Origin: Tanypteryx hageni
Lineage: Eukaryota > Arthropoda > Insecta > Odonata > Petaluridae
Assembly (NCBI GenBank): GCA_028673005.1
Contig: CM054112.1
Coordinates: forward strand, 190,747,144 to 190,811,143
DNA length: 64,000 nt
Direction: 5' to 3'
Shown: positions 9,480-23,116 of the stretch, in pieces
How positions within the stretch are numbered: position 1 is the stretch's first letter
Layout of the letters: each line of letters starts with the position of its first letter
The notes under the pieces: generated by a model
What the model saw: only the letters and a program-made list of their open reading frames with translations
What the model was told of the DNA's origin: nothing
Database searches by the model: none
Program-made: the position numbers and the translations under genes

Positions 9480-11540
9480 CTTTTTTCGTCAATGACCTTT
9501 ATTATTGAGATGCGATCTCGGCACATTTTCGTTGAGCCCGGACAGGGGACATTGTGGGTGGTCAGGGGTGGATGAAAGGCCCGTAAGTTCTTCTTCGGGC
9601 CTCCTCATTCATCTATCCCACGCTCTTTCTCTCTCTCTCGAATCTCTTATCGACTACGGAAAACATCTCGTCTCTTATATGCGCGCATCTCACTTATTTT
9701 TTTGCTTGCTGCCGCCTCATCTAGTCCCTGCTGCCTCCTCGCTCTTACTCTCGTGATGGAATTGGAGTCGGCAGATTCAAACGCCGGGTGTCTTCGGCTA
9801 GGTTTCGTTAGCATGCATCCCATCATCGATATTTCGAGATGAATCCTTTCATGATTTGTTGGCTAGATTTTGGAATTGCCTTTGGTTATCTGCGAGGATC
9901 GGTTTTCTACTCGTGAGAACAAATGGCTCAGGGTGTGTTACCGAGGTAGCTCGAGTGACCTGTATTAATTTTGTCGATAGGATATAATTGTTTTATTTCG
10001 ACTTTGTACGTATCACGTATAATATAAAAGAAGTTAATTTTTTCGTAACAATACAAAACACTTCGTTTCAATTTCAGAGTGATTTTTATGGAATTCACGG
10101 TCATATCCCAAAATTGCATTTCTTATCATGTTTTACTGCTAAAATTTTAAGGTGTTGTTGAGGTTGCTATGGTAACATCTGGTGTTACTGCTGGCCAAAT
10201 GCTCTTTCCTGTCATCTGTCAACACATGTTTTTTGCTCTCTTATCACAAATTCTATTTCCTCCTACATATGCCACAATGATTGAAACAATGTTCATGTAT
10301 AACTAAAGTTTCTTAGAGCATCGTTTCTGTTTTTAATATCAACTTTCGGAATGATGGTTGGCGAAATTCGCAAATGAAATACTTACTTTTGGATATCGAT
10401 TTGGAAAATGATTCAGGACGCTAGGAAGGCTTATGAAATAGTTATTATTTTTTAGATTTATCTTCTTTTATTTATTTTAAGTTCTTTCGCAAGAGACGGT
10501 CGTAGACAGTTGTTTAATCTCTTCCGTGATGATAATTATTGGTGGCCCCCGTGAATTTCCCCGCTGACAGCACGTTAGAATAGCTATTCTGTAGTCATAA
10601 GTTCTAAAAATTGTTTTCTATGAAGAAATTTATTATTGCATATCTTTACTTTCATTTATGTAAAATGTATGTAAATTCAGTAAAAAGTTCAAGGCATCTG
10701 AAATATGAAGAATTAACGTGAGAGTAAAGGTTAAGAGGACAGTGAAAATATAGGAGTTCTTATTCTCAAATGAATACGGATGCTCCATAATATGTGAGAG
10801 ATGTATTTAAGAGTTTTTATAAGTTATTTGAAAAATGCGCTCATCTTAATTCCAGGTGCAGTTTAACAATCTGATTAGATCTTGTTCGCGTAAAAGTAAT
10901 ATTTCCCTCTGTCTAATCGACTGCCAGCCTCAATTCTTCCACTTCATAAAGTCATAATCTTCGTAGTATCTTTTGTGAAAGTAGTTTAAGGTTTATCGAA
11001 TTTCTGATGACTCATATAAGATAAGCTTGAATGTATCTTACGTTATATCGTTAGATATATGTAGTTCTCACGGCCATCTGGAGAATAATATGGACATGGC
11101 TACAGTTTGATTCATTAAAGATGTATTCGTTTAATTATTTACGAAGTACATATACAGTTACGTTAAAAATCCTACGATAGGAAAGAAATAGGTTGAAAGT
11201 AAAAGAAAAATGTCAGTGTTCCCATAATTTTCCCTTTAGGTTTTTTTGCATCATTCTGGCCATTATGGCTTTTAGTCCTGTCATATACGTTGGAATACTT
11301 AAATTGATGAAATTTAGTGTGAATCTTTTTACGTGATGTGAAAAACTAACTAGAGATACGGTAGCCGATGTTCACCGTTTAAAGTGTTGATTTTAAAAGT
11401 CCGTAAAATACAGAATAACATTTGATTACTTAGAAAATTTGTAAGGGCGGGGCACCGAGCCTTAAAAATACTGCGTAAACAAACCTTTGGCATTTGCTTA
11501 ATGGAAATTCCTAACTGTTTAAACCGCGTTTCTGCATCTC
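9480..11540. other. No gene recognised
   Basis: The only notable local composition is a short CT-rich stretch at about 9625-9660. Otherwise it is AT-rich with short fortuitous frames. Confidence 0.45.
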
Positions 11541-14500
11541 GTCCTTTTACCTTCTCATGTCACGCACTCGACACCTGTGTCCTTCCACGTGGCATTTCCC
11601 GGTCGCCGTAACCAAAGGAAACAAAAGCTTTTATTCGATGATCCTCCTTTCCTTCTACATTTCGCATCTTCTCTCCTTTGGCCGCAATTTCTCCCCAGCG
11701 CGCAACATCTTCCGCAGCCGGCGATGAGGACCGTGTGCGCCGCCTCGGCCCCTTTGATGTCGCGACCTTGCTCCCACCATCGCCCCAGCGCATACTTTCC
11801 CTCCAGGGACGGTCTGCATCTCTCCCTCCCTCTCCGCTGGAGAGCCATTTGTTTAGGCTTCATCATGCCCACTCTCTTTGGACGTTTCGCTGTCTTGGCG
11901 CGCGGGAACTCGCAAAAGGCGTCTCCTTTAACGGTCCTTCAGTAAGTTGCCCAGTCGCGTTTTTTCTTTCTCACTCCGCTTGTAACATCCATCCCCTCTC
12001 CTCGGACATCACTCGACGTGCATTGTTCTTGTCTGGCTTGACCTCTTTAGCGGATAGAGAGAGAGAGGGTGGTGCGTGGAATCTTTTGGCAAGACGCGAG
12101 GGGCAAGGATGTCCGTCATCGCGAGGCAACGGCCGGTAAACAGTGCCACAATCGGCGATGGCAACGTCCGTGGGAAAGGTGCCTTCGTCCTCTTTCTCAT
12201 TCCTCCGGGAGATCTTTCACATCTGCGATTTCCTAATCGAGGCGACCGATAAAATGAGTGCGAATAAATCCCCGTTTCGTTCTCGGAGTCGTGCTATTTA
12301 AGCTCGCGATTGCATCGTATCCCACAATTCGCTTGTCGATAAAGGGGAAAGGAATTTCGCTCCGATTGAAGCGACTTTTCTGGTTTCTTTCTTTTTTATC
12401 CCCGGAGTTTCCGTGATCTAATCCCCGTTTCCGCGTGACGAGGAGCCACGTGTCTCTCTCGGAGAATGTCTACCGTCCTGCGTTGCGTAACGTCGACGTG
12501 ATGGACGTTGAATCGGCGGAGATTTTTTCGTCGATCGTGCTTCGAGTGATTTTATGGGCGATTTCTTCCGTCTCGGTTTTGTTTTCCATCTGTTCGACGT
12601 TAATCGCGCCATGTGTCCCGAACTGGAGAGTTGGCTTTGTACGCACGACTCTCTCTCTCTCATTCACTCCTTTAAAAAATAAGATTGAGAAAATTGAGGT
12701 TGCCGTGCGACGTAAAATCGCAGTCACGAATTTTCTTATCATTTGGCCGAATCTTCTGTCTGTTAAATATTTGATTTATAGATTTCGACGGGCTCTAAAT
12801 ACCCTGTTGGCCGATAAAGTGAATCGATGAGTTCGCATTATGCTCGGCGGAACGAAATTGTAATCATAACTTTAATATTTGGCCTGTCACATTTATACTA
12901 CGTTCTATTGGAGGCGCGGTAATTATCCGGATGATTTATTTTAATCTATGGGTTACTTATCATTCCGAAAGCAGCTCCGGATTCGAGTAATCTCATTCGT
13001 AAATCTGCAGCCACTTATACCTCGAAAGCGAGCGCAGAAAGATTTCCCATGCGAATTGACGTTCAATAATTTAGCAACCGGTTTGTGGATGTCACTTCGA
13101 TCGCTCCCTAAACTTAATAGCTGTATTTCATATTAAAAAAAAACAATTAGTTTCGAACGTTCAGTCTCTTAATGGAAAGGACGACGGGTGTTTCCACTCA
13201 ACTCACGGATCTAATCACATTTTCCTCATTCCGTTACTCATCCGCCATCAGATTTCCCTTGTCATTCTCCATTTGTAACCTAATAAATGTTTCGCATATG
13301 AATCTGGTACGGTCGCTTTTTTCCGAAAAGGTAACGAAAGTGACAGTTAAAAAAAAAAGCCTCTCGAAAGTCGGCAGACAGACATACTCCGATCTCCTTG
13401 CTTGGAACGAGCGTATTTGGCACGGGAGGACGCGCAATGTATACAGTGCTCGAGTATCGTTACATAGCTGCCATCGCAGCGTGACTCCTCTCGCGACGCC
13501 TCTTCGCGTACCGACAGACGGAGCAACCGTGCCCCTGGCCGTTGCCCTTCCCACAAGCTCTCAAGGACAGGCAGTCACCACTTTGGTTCCAGCCGCCCAC
13601 CCCATCCCGTACCGCTTGTCTCTTCTCCCATCCCCTCCCACCGCCTCTTCTCTCGTCTCTCTCTCTTTCTCCCTCTCCTTCTTTACCTCCTCCACCTTCC
13701 CCAACCTCCACGGTCGAAGCCAAGAGGGATTCATTGAGATTTGTGGGCGAACGACTTCCTCGTTCTTATTACCCACCCACCGCGCCGAGACTTTTAACCT
13801 TTATTGTTTTTTTCCATTCCCGCTTATGGGAATGGTCTTTCTCCGTCACTTCGGCTTCCGCTAGGGCGCTCTCGGGTTTGGACTCAATGGATATAACGTC
13901 GGTTGGCCCCTTGGGTCGGCCCTATGCTGTACGCTGTCAGTTGCTTCGCTTTTGTTTTAAAAAAATCGTTCGTACGTTGTTACGGGAGAATTAAGTGGGC
14001 GATTTCGTCACGGCGCGCTCCTAAATCACGGGGCGGGGCAAGCTCACACACGAACTATGTAACACTGGCAAACATCCATGGGGAAACGCGGTGATAATGA
14101 AGGAATGTAATATTCATGAATTCCCGTTCGGTTCGCCTTTCATCTAGGCAACGAGTGAAAGTTGAAGAGTCGCAGTTTTTCTCTGTTGGCTGAGCATTCG
14201 CCGTTTTACGACTACTAGAATTCGATCACGTTGATGGTATTTTCTATTGCTTGAAGATCGTTCACATTTTGGTGTACGCTAATCGATAGACTTTCGACTG
14301 ATTTCGAACGGAATTTTCAGTTATCTTCTATCGTTTATGCTAATTTTAAGTTTGTGATTATTTACGATGATAGGTGAGACGTTTTATCATTGAGTGATAA
14401 GATTTTCGACCTTGACCCAGTCTCACTTGTCCTTCATTACCCTTTTATACCCTTAGCTGTACATAATCTTATCTAATCATATGTGCGGGCAATATCTTTT

Positions 14501-15235
14501 CTGTACCATTACTTCGTGGCTAAATGAGATAATTTTTGCAAATTGATAAACTATAGAGATAAATCTTGTTCCCCTATCATTTTTCAGTTTCCCTAAATAT
14601 TCTTTATTTCTTTATTTTAAGTCCCATGCAGATGTATTTCACTACGTTGCTAGACCATTTGCTGTTTTTGTTCAACTCTCCATCTGTATTATTCTTGGCC
14701 AAAATGTTCGTTGTCGGCTTTGTTGTCTAATTATCACCACTAGGATTTAATTTGTCGCCGATGCTGTTTCAGTCATTCCTATTTACAGGATAAATGGCTT
14801 TGTCCTAAATCTTTGGCCTCCATTCGTAATGCAATTCGATATTTGTCTGTCAAAGTACATATCCATTGGGACACACGCCCCTACTCGATTAAACCTTTTC
14901 ATTCTCTCTTCTATTTCGAGTCTTCTGTATAGATTAGTCTTATTGATGGCCACTTTCTCTTTATCCTCACCTATCGACGTTTCTCAAATTTTTAACGGTT
15001 GATGTATTTATCTTTGTTCTCTCTCTCTCTCTCTCCTTCTTAACGAGAACATGTGAGTTGCATATTTTTTAAAAGCTTTAGGGATAATTGAGTGAAAGCT
15101 ACACCATTCATACCGTTCGAGGCTACTTTATTTATCCGTTCACTATCAAATTTCCACCCCACTGTGTCCGACCTAGAGTGTGGATTAAAAAAAACCCTCC
15201 TCGAAAGTTTTCGTGGATCTACTGATCGTCATCTG
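11541..15235. other. GC-richer, CpG-containing and CT-rich region without a supported gene
   Basis: Several frames of 100-230 codons are open here (for example 13172-13864 plus). Their translations are Ser/Pro/Leu-rich, follow pyrimidine tracts, have overlapping open frames on the other strand, and show no domain. Pyrimidine-rich blocks lie at about 11820-11850 and 13610-13710. A short (GA)n run is at about 12055-12070 and a (CT)n run at 15018-15036. CpG is not depleted. The region could be regulatory or intronic, but no specific element can be named. Confidence 0.4.
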
Positions 15236-15590
15236 TTTTTCACCTCTCTCTTTCCACAACACTCTCTCTTTCTCCTTCCCTCCCACACGTCATCTCCTCT
15301 CTTTTTCCTTGTCTCCCCTCCTCCCACGTCGCTTTTTTTACCAACCTTTCCCACAAAAGGGAGGGAAGGCCAGGTTCGAGTTCCAGGTGCGCCACTCGGG
15401 GGCCAGTGCGTTTCTGCGGGTGTGATACGTGGGAGTCGAGATGGGAAATGATGGAGGGAGGGGAGGGCTTGCGTGCGTGTGGGCGTTGGTGGGCGGAGTG
15501 CGCGTAGGAGCGCCGAAGGATTGGGGAGTGGAGGGAGAGAGGGTGTCGACGTCGAGGTTTGAGGAGAGGAGAAGAGAGGAAAGAGGAGAT
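15236..15590. repeat. Adjacent polypyrimidine and polypurine blocks
   Basis: A pyrimidine-rich block at about 15236-15355 is followed, after about 80 bases of mixed sequence, by a purine-rich block at about 15430-15590. The two are broadly complementary in composition and could pair imperfectly, but no exact inverted repeat was seen. Frames open across it on both strands are low-complexity artefacts. Confidence 0.45.
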
Positions 15591-15748
15591 TGTCGCCTTG
15601 TCGCAGGACAGGCGATCCAAAAATCCGACCTATCACACCTCCACATGGTGGCTGGGGGGATTTTTTAAATCTTTTTTTCTTCGTGTGTTGGCGTGCCTGT
15701 CCTTATAAGCAAACAATGGGAACTCTCCTCTCTTTTTTCTGTCTCGCT

Positions 15749-15750
<2 letters not shown>

Positions 15751-15820
<70 letters not shown>
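15751..15820. repeat. (AT)35 microsatellite
   Basis: An uninterrupted AT dinucleotide run of 70 bases is visible directly. Its purity suggests recent expansion. Confidence 0.97.
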
Positions 15821-15824
<4 letters not shown>

Positions 15825-17999
15825 CTCATTCGGGTTGAAATTGGATGAGGGTATAAGGATAAAGGGGGGAGGGATTCGCACGCTCCGTGATGGGTTCCGT
15901 GGGTGTGTGTTTGTGTGCACTCTGTATGAATCGCCGCCCGATACCTCCGTCCTTATTGTGCCGTCCTCGTTTTCCCAGGATGAAAGAAATCGCATCGGAG
16001 GGGTCGTCGACATCTTCCTTCCTCTCCTCCTCCTAATCCCTCGTCCCTTTTATCAATTCTTTCACTTTGCCCTCTTCCCCTCGTATTCCTCCTATGCCTC
16101 TTCTTCTCCATCCTCTTCCCCTCCATTCGGCCTCCTGACTTCCTCTGAATTTAATCACGCGTTTGCGTGTTGGCATTGCGGATGAGGTCGTTCGTAAATG
16201 GTGTAATGAAAATGCCGCGGAAGATATATTGCCCCGAAGGAAGAGGGAGGGAGAGAAAGAGAGCACGGCTTGTTTGTACGTCTCCTCGTCGGGCTGTTCT
16301 TAAAGCCTCGACTTGTCTCCGGCGTCTTGTCGCTCTGCTTCACTTATGCAATCTTTTATCGTCGGCGGATGCTGAAGAGGAGGAGGAGGCGATGGGTTCG
16401 AGCAGGGCGTAAAAATGCTCTTGCGTGTCGCGCACGCTTCGGCCCTTTTACGTAACTGCTATCTGAGAGAAGGCCATGCATTTCGTGTTCGCGTTTCGGT
16501 GTTTTTGATTTCACAAAAAACCGTCTTGTCTGCTCTTTGATTAGTTCATCGTCGGTGCATTTACGCCGTTGGTATTTGTGGTGGAATTTCTCGCCGTCTG
16601 CAACACGAACGGTTTTTAATGAATGATATGCGGAGACGTTGAAAGGTCGCTTGTAAGCCGGTTGGAATTCTTCTAATCGCTCGGTTGAAAGGCGTTTCTC
16701 GCAATCTGACCTCAAGTTGATCGATTGAGAGAGCTACTGGTTTTTAATTAAGTAATTTTTTCATACCGATCGTGCAGTTTCTATCTCATAGGAGAAAAAA
16801 ATCGACGACGAATCGCGTGCAGTTTTAAACTGAAAATCTGTATCGATTGTCGGATCCGTTCTGCTACGACTTTAAGCTCGATTAAACCGCTGGATGAGGC
16901 GCCAACTTTTAAAGAGACATAAACACGCTCCCAATGCTCGCTTTAATTACTTACCGGCTAAATGTAAAAGATAAGAATACCTTTATTTCAATCGACTGCG
17001 TGAAGGTCGACTCACGTTTTGCGTTCATTCGTGTTTCTTAACGTTATCCACTTGGTTGGATTTCCTTGACGTACGTCACTCGAGAATTCAGTCTCGTAAA
17101 TCCTTTCTAAAGTAGATGTCCGTGAAGATCTGTTTCTCGACGTTAAAAAGGCCATCCGTCCTCGCATTAGACGTAAGATAGAGGGGATTTATTCAACCAA
17201 TCCCCTTTTTTTATGGCTCCGTGGACTGCCTTTTCTTCGAAACTGTCAACGCATCCTTTTGGACTTTTCTCGAAAAAGTGTCCTTAACCGGGGAACCTAA
17301 AGTCATCCGACCAATCTTACATTTAATAAAAAATATGAGGGATGGCTTTTCGGCGGTTAACTGCCTTTTCCAGCTGCGAGGACTCTGAAAAGATGTGGAA
17401 AACTAAAGAAAACCCTTTACGCTCTACCGTTCCCTATAAGATGTTCCTCATCTCTTTTGGACGTATATATTGTCAAGTGGGTTTAGTGACCGTGAATGCA
17501 AGGATGTGCCTTGCGTAGACTGCTTGTTACGGTCAACGAACGCGGCGGCCCTCATCCGGGCGGAGGGATGAGGTCCCCAAACGAATGTTTACGGTTACTG
17601 CCGCTGCCACCATCACTTTCTCTCTCTCTCTCTGCCTCCAGTGGAATGCGGGTAGGCGCCTTTCCTCCCGCGGACATTATAAACAGACGAAGTGTCAGCC
17701 AAAAATCCGGATTTTCCCAGCTGACGAGGAAACGCCGCATTCTGTTTTGAATTTAACTGCGTTTTTTTATTATCGCTGATGATTTTTTCATTGTTCGCGC
17801 GAAGTATTTGTACACCGTGAGAATTTTATGTGAAAATATCGGGAGGGTCGGAAAGAAGAAAGCAAGAAATAAGATGTGTACAGCAATTATCGTTTTGTAA
17901 CCTTTCTGTCCTGTGTTTGTAAAAATGATTCGTTCCGGTGATTTTGAGGGTTTGTGGTATATGTAATACAGGTCTGAAGGATGTGATTTTAGGAGTTAT
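15821..17999. other. No gene recognised; CT-rich patches
   Basis: Pyrimidine-rich sequence occurs at about 16015-16140, and a short (TC)n run at about 17617-17632. Frames open here lack any domain and overlap frames on the opposite strand. No repeat shared with other parts of the window was seen. Confidence 0.4.
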
Positions 18000-18039
18000 G
18001 TTTTCTATTAGGAGCTACTTGTAGTTCCTAATAGAAAAC
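18000..18039. repeat. 40-nt near-perfect palindrome (hairpin)
   Basis: The outer arms GTTTTCTATTAGGA (18000-18013) and TCCTAATAGAAAAC (18026-18039) are exact reverse complements. The stem continues inward through one G-T pair and CTAC/GTAG to a 2-base TT loop, so 19 positions per arm pair. Such a short loop is unlike a microRNA precursor. A small foldback insertion or a replication-derived palindrome is more likely. Confidence 0.9.
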
Positions 18040-21000
18040 AAGCTGCTTGTAGGTTGTGCGACCTCTGTCTTACTACTGCGTTATCAGAAGTTCAGGCGGA
18101 AATGCCGAGATTCTGGAGCAATGCCTCGCGAAAGCGTCGTCATTGGAGGATTTAGAATGAGTTCTTGAGGTATTCTGAAAATCAGAGATTTCAAGTATTT
18201 GTTGCATCTGTTCTCACCTCCCATTATTGCAAGAAATGTTTTCATGAAGTCAGTAGTGGTAAAAATGACACGCAGAAGTAATAGCTTCAGAGAGATCAAG
18301 ATAGGCGTTCCTATAACTACGTCTTGTTTCTATGCAAACACGCTATTAAACCACCGTCATAGAGAATTCTAATGTATTCTTTTGTTGTTAAACGTTACTG
18401 CTTGGAATAATTTTTCTCTGAACTCCTTATAAATTCCTTCTTTGGTATTCATGATACTTATTTAGCGATAGTTTTGCACTTGGCAATAATATATAGAACA
18501 GTGATTTTTTGCTTTGCTATGAATTATTATTTCTTTCGAAATGTTTATTTGTTATCGTATAATGTTTCCAAAAACCCGAGATACTGTTATACCATATGGT
18601 TGTGATGACCTTGTGCTGAAAGTTGAGGTATAGGAAGACGTTCCTTAAATATACATTTTGGCCCTATGCATCCGTGTCAGCAAGCATTGGCAAGCAACGC
18701 GTGTTTTTGAGTTTTCGAAAAATTATTTTTGGGAATTGGCACTCTTTTCCTAAGTCTCTACTCACATAAATTCATGAAACTTTTTTAAATGTAAGTCGAG
18801 GGTTTGCTAATGTATCCGCTAACGTTATGTTCGGGAGATTTGGTTGTTGGGAGTTGAACGAGGAATTTTTATAGAACTGTAAACTATAAGAAATAAACTT
18901 AATTTTGTAGCGTAATTAAAATCCAGTCTTTCTCAACTCAAGAACTTTTCATGTAAATAAGTTAATAAATTATGAAAATTCGAGTATTATATTATTAAAA
19001 TCAGATTGCTATTTTGATTTTTGAAATAATATTTTCATTAGCTTATTAAAACGCAAATTGCTCATAAAACACTGCAAAGCGGATTTTTTGCTCAGTTTGA
19101 GCCGTTTCATTCTACTGAAGCCTTCCGTATTCTTCAGTCGGCGTTAATTGGATGACGCATCAATATTTGAACGGAGAATCGCCCATTACAGATAGTTGTA
19201 AATAGGTGCATTTTTGTAAGAATTCCGACTCTCGGTCTTTAAGTCGTTTGCGTGATACTTGTGGTGTTGATTCACAGTTTTTCGTTGCGTGTAAGAATGT
19301 TGGCACTTAACTCACCGCACATGTTAAAAAGTTTGCGTTAAATTTGGTTTTATGGAGATAAATATTTCTTTTACGACGTTGTTTCGGTAAAATTGTAAAA
19401 AAGTTTTAATAAATTCTAATAAATGAAATGATTTTCTTGATGCTAAAAACTAATATCGGATGTGTTTATCGATTCGAGGATCTTGCCATGATCCTCTTAC
19501 TATGCAAATAAAAAATAATGTAATCCTTTTTGTCTGCAATGAGTCAAATCCAGTCGACCCTTCTTCCTTTAAAAAGTTATTGTCTCAGCTAAAAACTCGG
19601 TGGCTTTTTCAATGCGGCGACATTGTGATCGTATCATGCGATCGAAATGTCTTCAAGACTCGTTTTCGAGGTCATAATTACATAAAACCGCCGCCGCGCG
19701 AGTGAGGAAGGCAGAATGTTGGTGTCGGTGGCGTCGGAGGCCGGGTGGATAAGCTCGTTAAAAGTCTTAACGTCGTGTCTGAATCACATTCCATTCTCAT
19801 GTACCGTGGAATTTCCCTCTCGCTTGATTAAGCGGATGCGTCTGGACCGCCTCTATCCCGCTCGCGCATTATCCCCACCACGCCGTCCATCCGCCCTCAT
19901 GGCCGGGCGGGAAGTGGACAGGCCGGGAAGTGGGAGGCACGCCCCCTCTCCACTCTCCCCCCTCCCCACGCCGTCACTGCCCTCCGACCCTCCCCCACCT
20001 CGGTCCAAAATCCTCTTACACCTATCGCCGCCTCTTCTGTTGTTGGACCCATCCCCTCCGCGACAACGCCCTAGAAAAAGTGCGAATCACGTGTGACCGA
20101 TTCATTCCACCTGTCAATCCCGAAGAGGAACGCCCGAGGAATAAAGGGCTCGGTTCGCTTTGCCACTTAGCTTCTTCGGCACATGTTTACGTTTCGTACT
20201 AGCCGACCGTAAACACGGTTGGCAGTGGACGTCGGGAAGAGGGTTCAAGGACGTTATTAAGTAGCCGGTTTGATGCAATTCTCCTTCATAATATATACGT
20301 TTGTATTGTGATTAAGCGGCCGCGAGATAAATGAATATCGGTCTCGTACGTGATCCGCGCTGCTCAGGAACGGTCGATTGTCAATTTTGCGTTTTTTATG
20401 AAAGAGCAAAGAGTTAATTACGGAGCTGACCTCAGGCCAGTATCAAGTCGATGATATGAGTGACTCACGTGGTATTAAACCGTTTGGTTAACCAGTTGCG
20501 CTCCCCATCGATGCAAAGTTCGTCGAATCACCGCTGAGGGCAGCTGCATGGCAACTTTGAAGCTCATCTGGTATAGGTAATCGTTTTGCTGATACAGAAG
20601 TTACGTAGGTCATCGTTTCCTCATATTGCTCCCCGGAATTTTTTTCGCGCGATTCTTTAATGCAGTACGTAATTTACCAAAACTTGGAGATCCGTGGTGT
20701 TTTACATTTCAATCTACGTGTAGTTCCGAAAAGAATTATCTAGCTCATATTTGTGAAATCAAAACTGAGAAGCAATGCTTCTCCAAACCTTTCTTTTTTG
20801 GCTTTGGGGATGCACTTTTTCAATGTACTAAAATATAATTCGGAGACTCGTAGCGTTTTAAATATGCGCGCGCATACTTAAGCAGATAATTTGAGAAATT
20901 GTTGATTTTTTATTGTTTTTCGTTTTAAGCACAAGTCGTGCCGAATAATTTTTAGAAATTTTGTTTATCGAGCGCGAATTATGACGAGGGGCAATATCGT

Positions 21001-21689
21001 TATGTCCTTGTGAAAAATCCTCATCAATGTCGCAATTTTGTTCGGATGATACCTTCAATTATCTCCAGTGCGTGAGATCGAAGGAATACTTCTTAACGAC
21101 TTATAAATTTCCCCCTCCGCGTTGCGAGGCCTTTTGTACCGGTCGTCCTACTTCTTTGCCCGTGTTTGCTCTTTTTTCCCCACTTTTTATTTTTTATTCG
21201 ACCAAAAGCCATAATTACCCACACGTGTGCGTCTGACGCGAATAATAAAGACGTGGCGAGTTGTTTATGTTATACCTCCATCATCACCGAGTATGTTTTT
21301 TATACTCCGGCGCGAGTGGTTGAACGCCGTATCCTTGGAGTTTTGCTGATTTTCATTTTCTCAGCGGATTGTTTACAGATCGTTGTTAGCGAATTCTACT
21401 CCCATCAGCCTAATTAGTGTCAGTGGTAGCTATTATGATTTATGATTTTCTTACTCAGTTGCCAGTGACGATACGGCATGGATAATTAATAGCTTTTAGT
21501 GTGTCATTTCAAGAGCTTCGATCTGTTTGCGCATATAAACACACACAGGGCTGGATAAACTAGAAATTGTATAGTGGTGACTATATTTTTCTATTATATT
21601 TTATCATGCACTAAAATTGCTAAGTAGGTATTATTTTTACTTTAAATGCATGGTGTGTATGTAATGTTTACTGATATCAACAATAACAA
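18040..21689. other. No gene recognised
   Basis: A pyrimidine-rich block of about 130 bases occurs at 19940-20070 within a GC-richer stretch (19690-20100). The remainder is AT-rich. Open frames are short and without recognisable domains. Confidence 0.4.
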
Positions 21690-21860
21690 TAATCACGCCT
21701 GTATTCAGGGGTGAGAGTTAGACAATCTAGTCTATTCTTACATCTAATTGTAAGCCGATGTGACACGAATATCCATTCCCCTACTAGGGATTCGTATCCG
21801 CGACCTCGTTATCCGAGGCCAGATACTCGAACCACCAATCCATCCTGGTGCCTGGGTTTT
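21690..21860 (-). mobile_element. tRNA-derived SINE-like copy
   Basis: Read on the minus strand from about 21860, the sequence starts near GGATTGGTGGTTCGAGTA. It continues through a tRNA-like stretch to GGATACGAATCCC at about 21788-21800, which resembles the internal Pol III B box (GGTTCGAnTCC) with substitutions. About 100 bases of non-tRNA body follow, ending in a simple run related to ATTATTGTTATTGTTG. This head-body-tail order is that of a tRNA-derived SINE. The A box is weak and no target duplication was found, so the call is moderate. Confidence 0.55.
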
Positions 21861-23116
21861 GGAAGTGTCTCCTAGATTTGGAACCATATTGATCCAGGCC
21901 AACATATATATAATTTATTAATCAATATTTATTGAGTAAGCTCAATCTCCTTCCAAGTGGACTCCTAAATTACGAGGCCTGCTGCTGTTTTAGGCGTCCG
22001 GAATAAATTCGGCTTTGAAAGTTAAATTGGATAGAAAGAGTGTGAGAGAGAGAGGGCGATTAACATTCCCTCACCCCATTTAACCGCAGGGATGAATTAT
22101 CTCCACATTTGGCCTACATCGTTCGCGCACTCGAAACAAATCCGAGCCTTATGTTTTTCCAGGATGTTCTTTTTAGCCTTTCACGTCCTCCCCGAAGTCC
22201 TTGACTCTGAAACGAAAATCTGTATTTTTTTCGCCGCCTCGAATGCCTCGCCTGACTCGCGTTTTCTTCTCCGGTTTTGCGAACGAAGGAAGGGGACGGT
22301 TTGCTTTCAGCGGTGAACCGAGGGTCCAGGAGGCTCTCCGTTTCTCGCACACATTCACGACACACACGAATTCACGCGTTCGCGAGGCGTGACATCGTCT
22401 CAATTCTATCGTCTCTTTACATCTGTCTCTCTGGGCGCCATCTCGTTCCTCTCATATCGGAGGCATCGTGGAAGGAGGAGGGAGGACAAGAACTGGATGA
22501 GGGAGCGATTAGCTTGCAGACGCCAGAGTCCAATCAATGGGATTGAGCTACACGGCTAATATAAAGATTCCAAAATAAAAAGCGGAACGAAAAGCGTGGA
22601 GCGAAAGTGTTTTCTCGTAGTTTTCGAGCCTTCCGGTCATTTTCTCTCTCTCTCCCCCTCTCTCGCGCTCTCTCTTCCTCTCAAGGCGGCAGGGTAATTG
22701 AGTTGGCACTTCATTTGAGGTACGGATAGATTGCTCCCTCTCTCCGTTTCCCTCTGGCTATGAGATGGGAAAGAATTCCGCGTCCCATGCCAGGAACCAT
22801 CGGCGGCAGCAACTCGAAATCCATGACGTGGTCCCAAACACTGATTGGCTTGGGACATTTTAGGGATTTTTGTTATTTTTTAGTCTCTTCGTTCGTGTTG
22901 TAGAATAGAATGTTAGACATGACTGGAAGGTAAATGATGTAAAATTTCGTTTTCGATGCGATCGTTGCATCTTTTTTGCGTTCTTTTTCTAAAAACACTT
23001 TTGTATTCGGGTTCGAGAAATCAAATTTTCAGGATTGGTTGAGTTGAGTGCTAGAATGTTGAAAATTTTTATGGATCTAAAATTAGCTGCTGGTGAGAAA
23101 TCGAAAGAAAATAGCT
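21861..23116. other. No gene recognised; CpG- and CT-rich patch
   Basis: The stretch 22090-22540 is GC-richer with open frames in several registers but no domain. CT runs of about 45 bases lie at 22640-22685, and a short (GA)n run at about 22042-22056. Confidence 0.4.

Noticed and set aside
13172..13864. Open frame of 230 codons (plus)
   Set aside because: No recognisable domain, antisense frames are open over the same bases, and a pyrimidine tract supplies much of the length.
18000..18039. microRNA precursor
   Set aside because: The loop is 2 bases and the stem only 19 pairs, too short for the usual precursor geometry.
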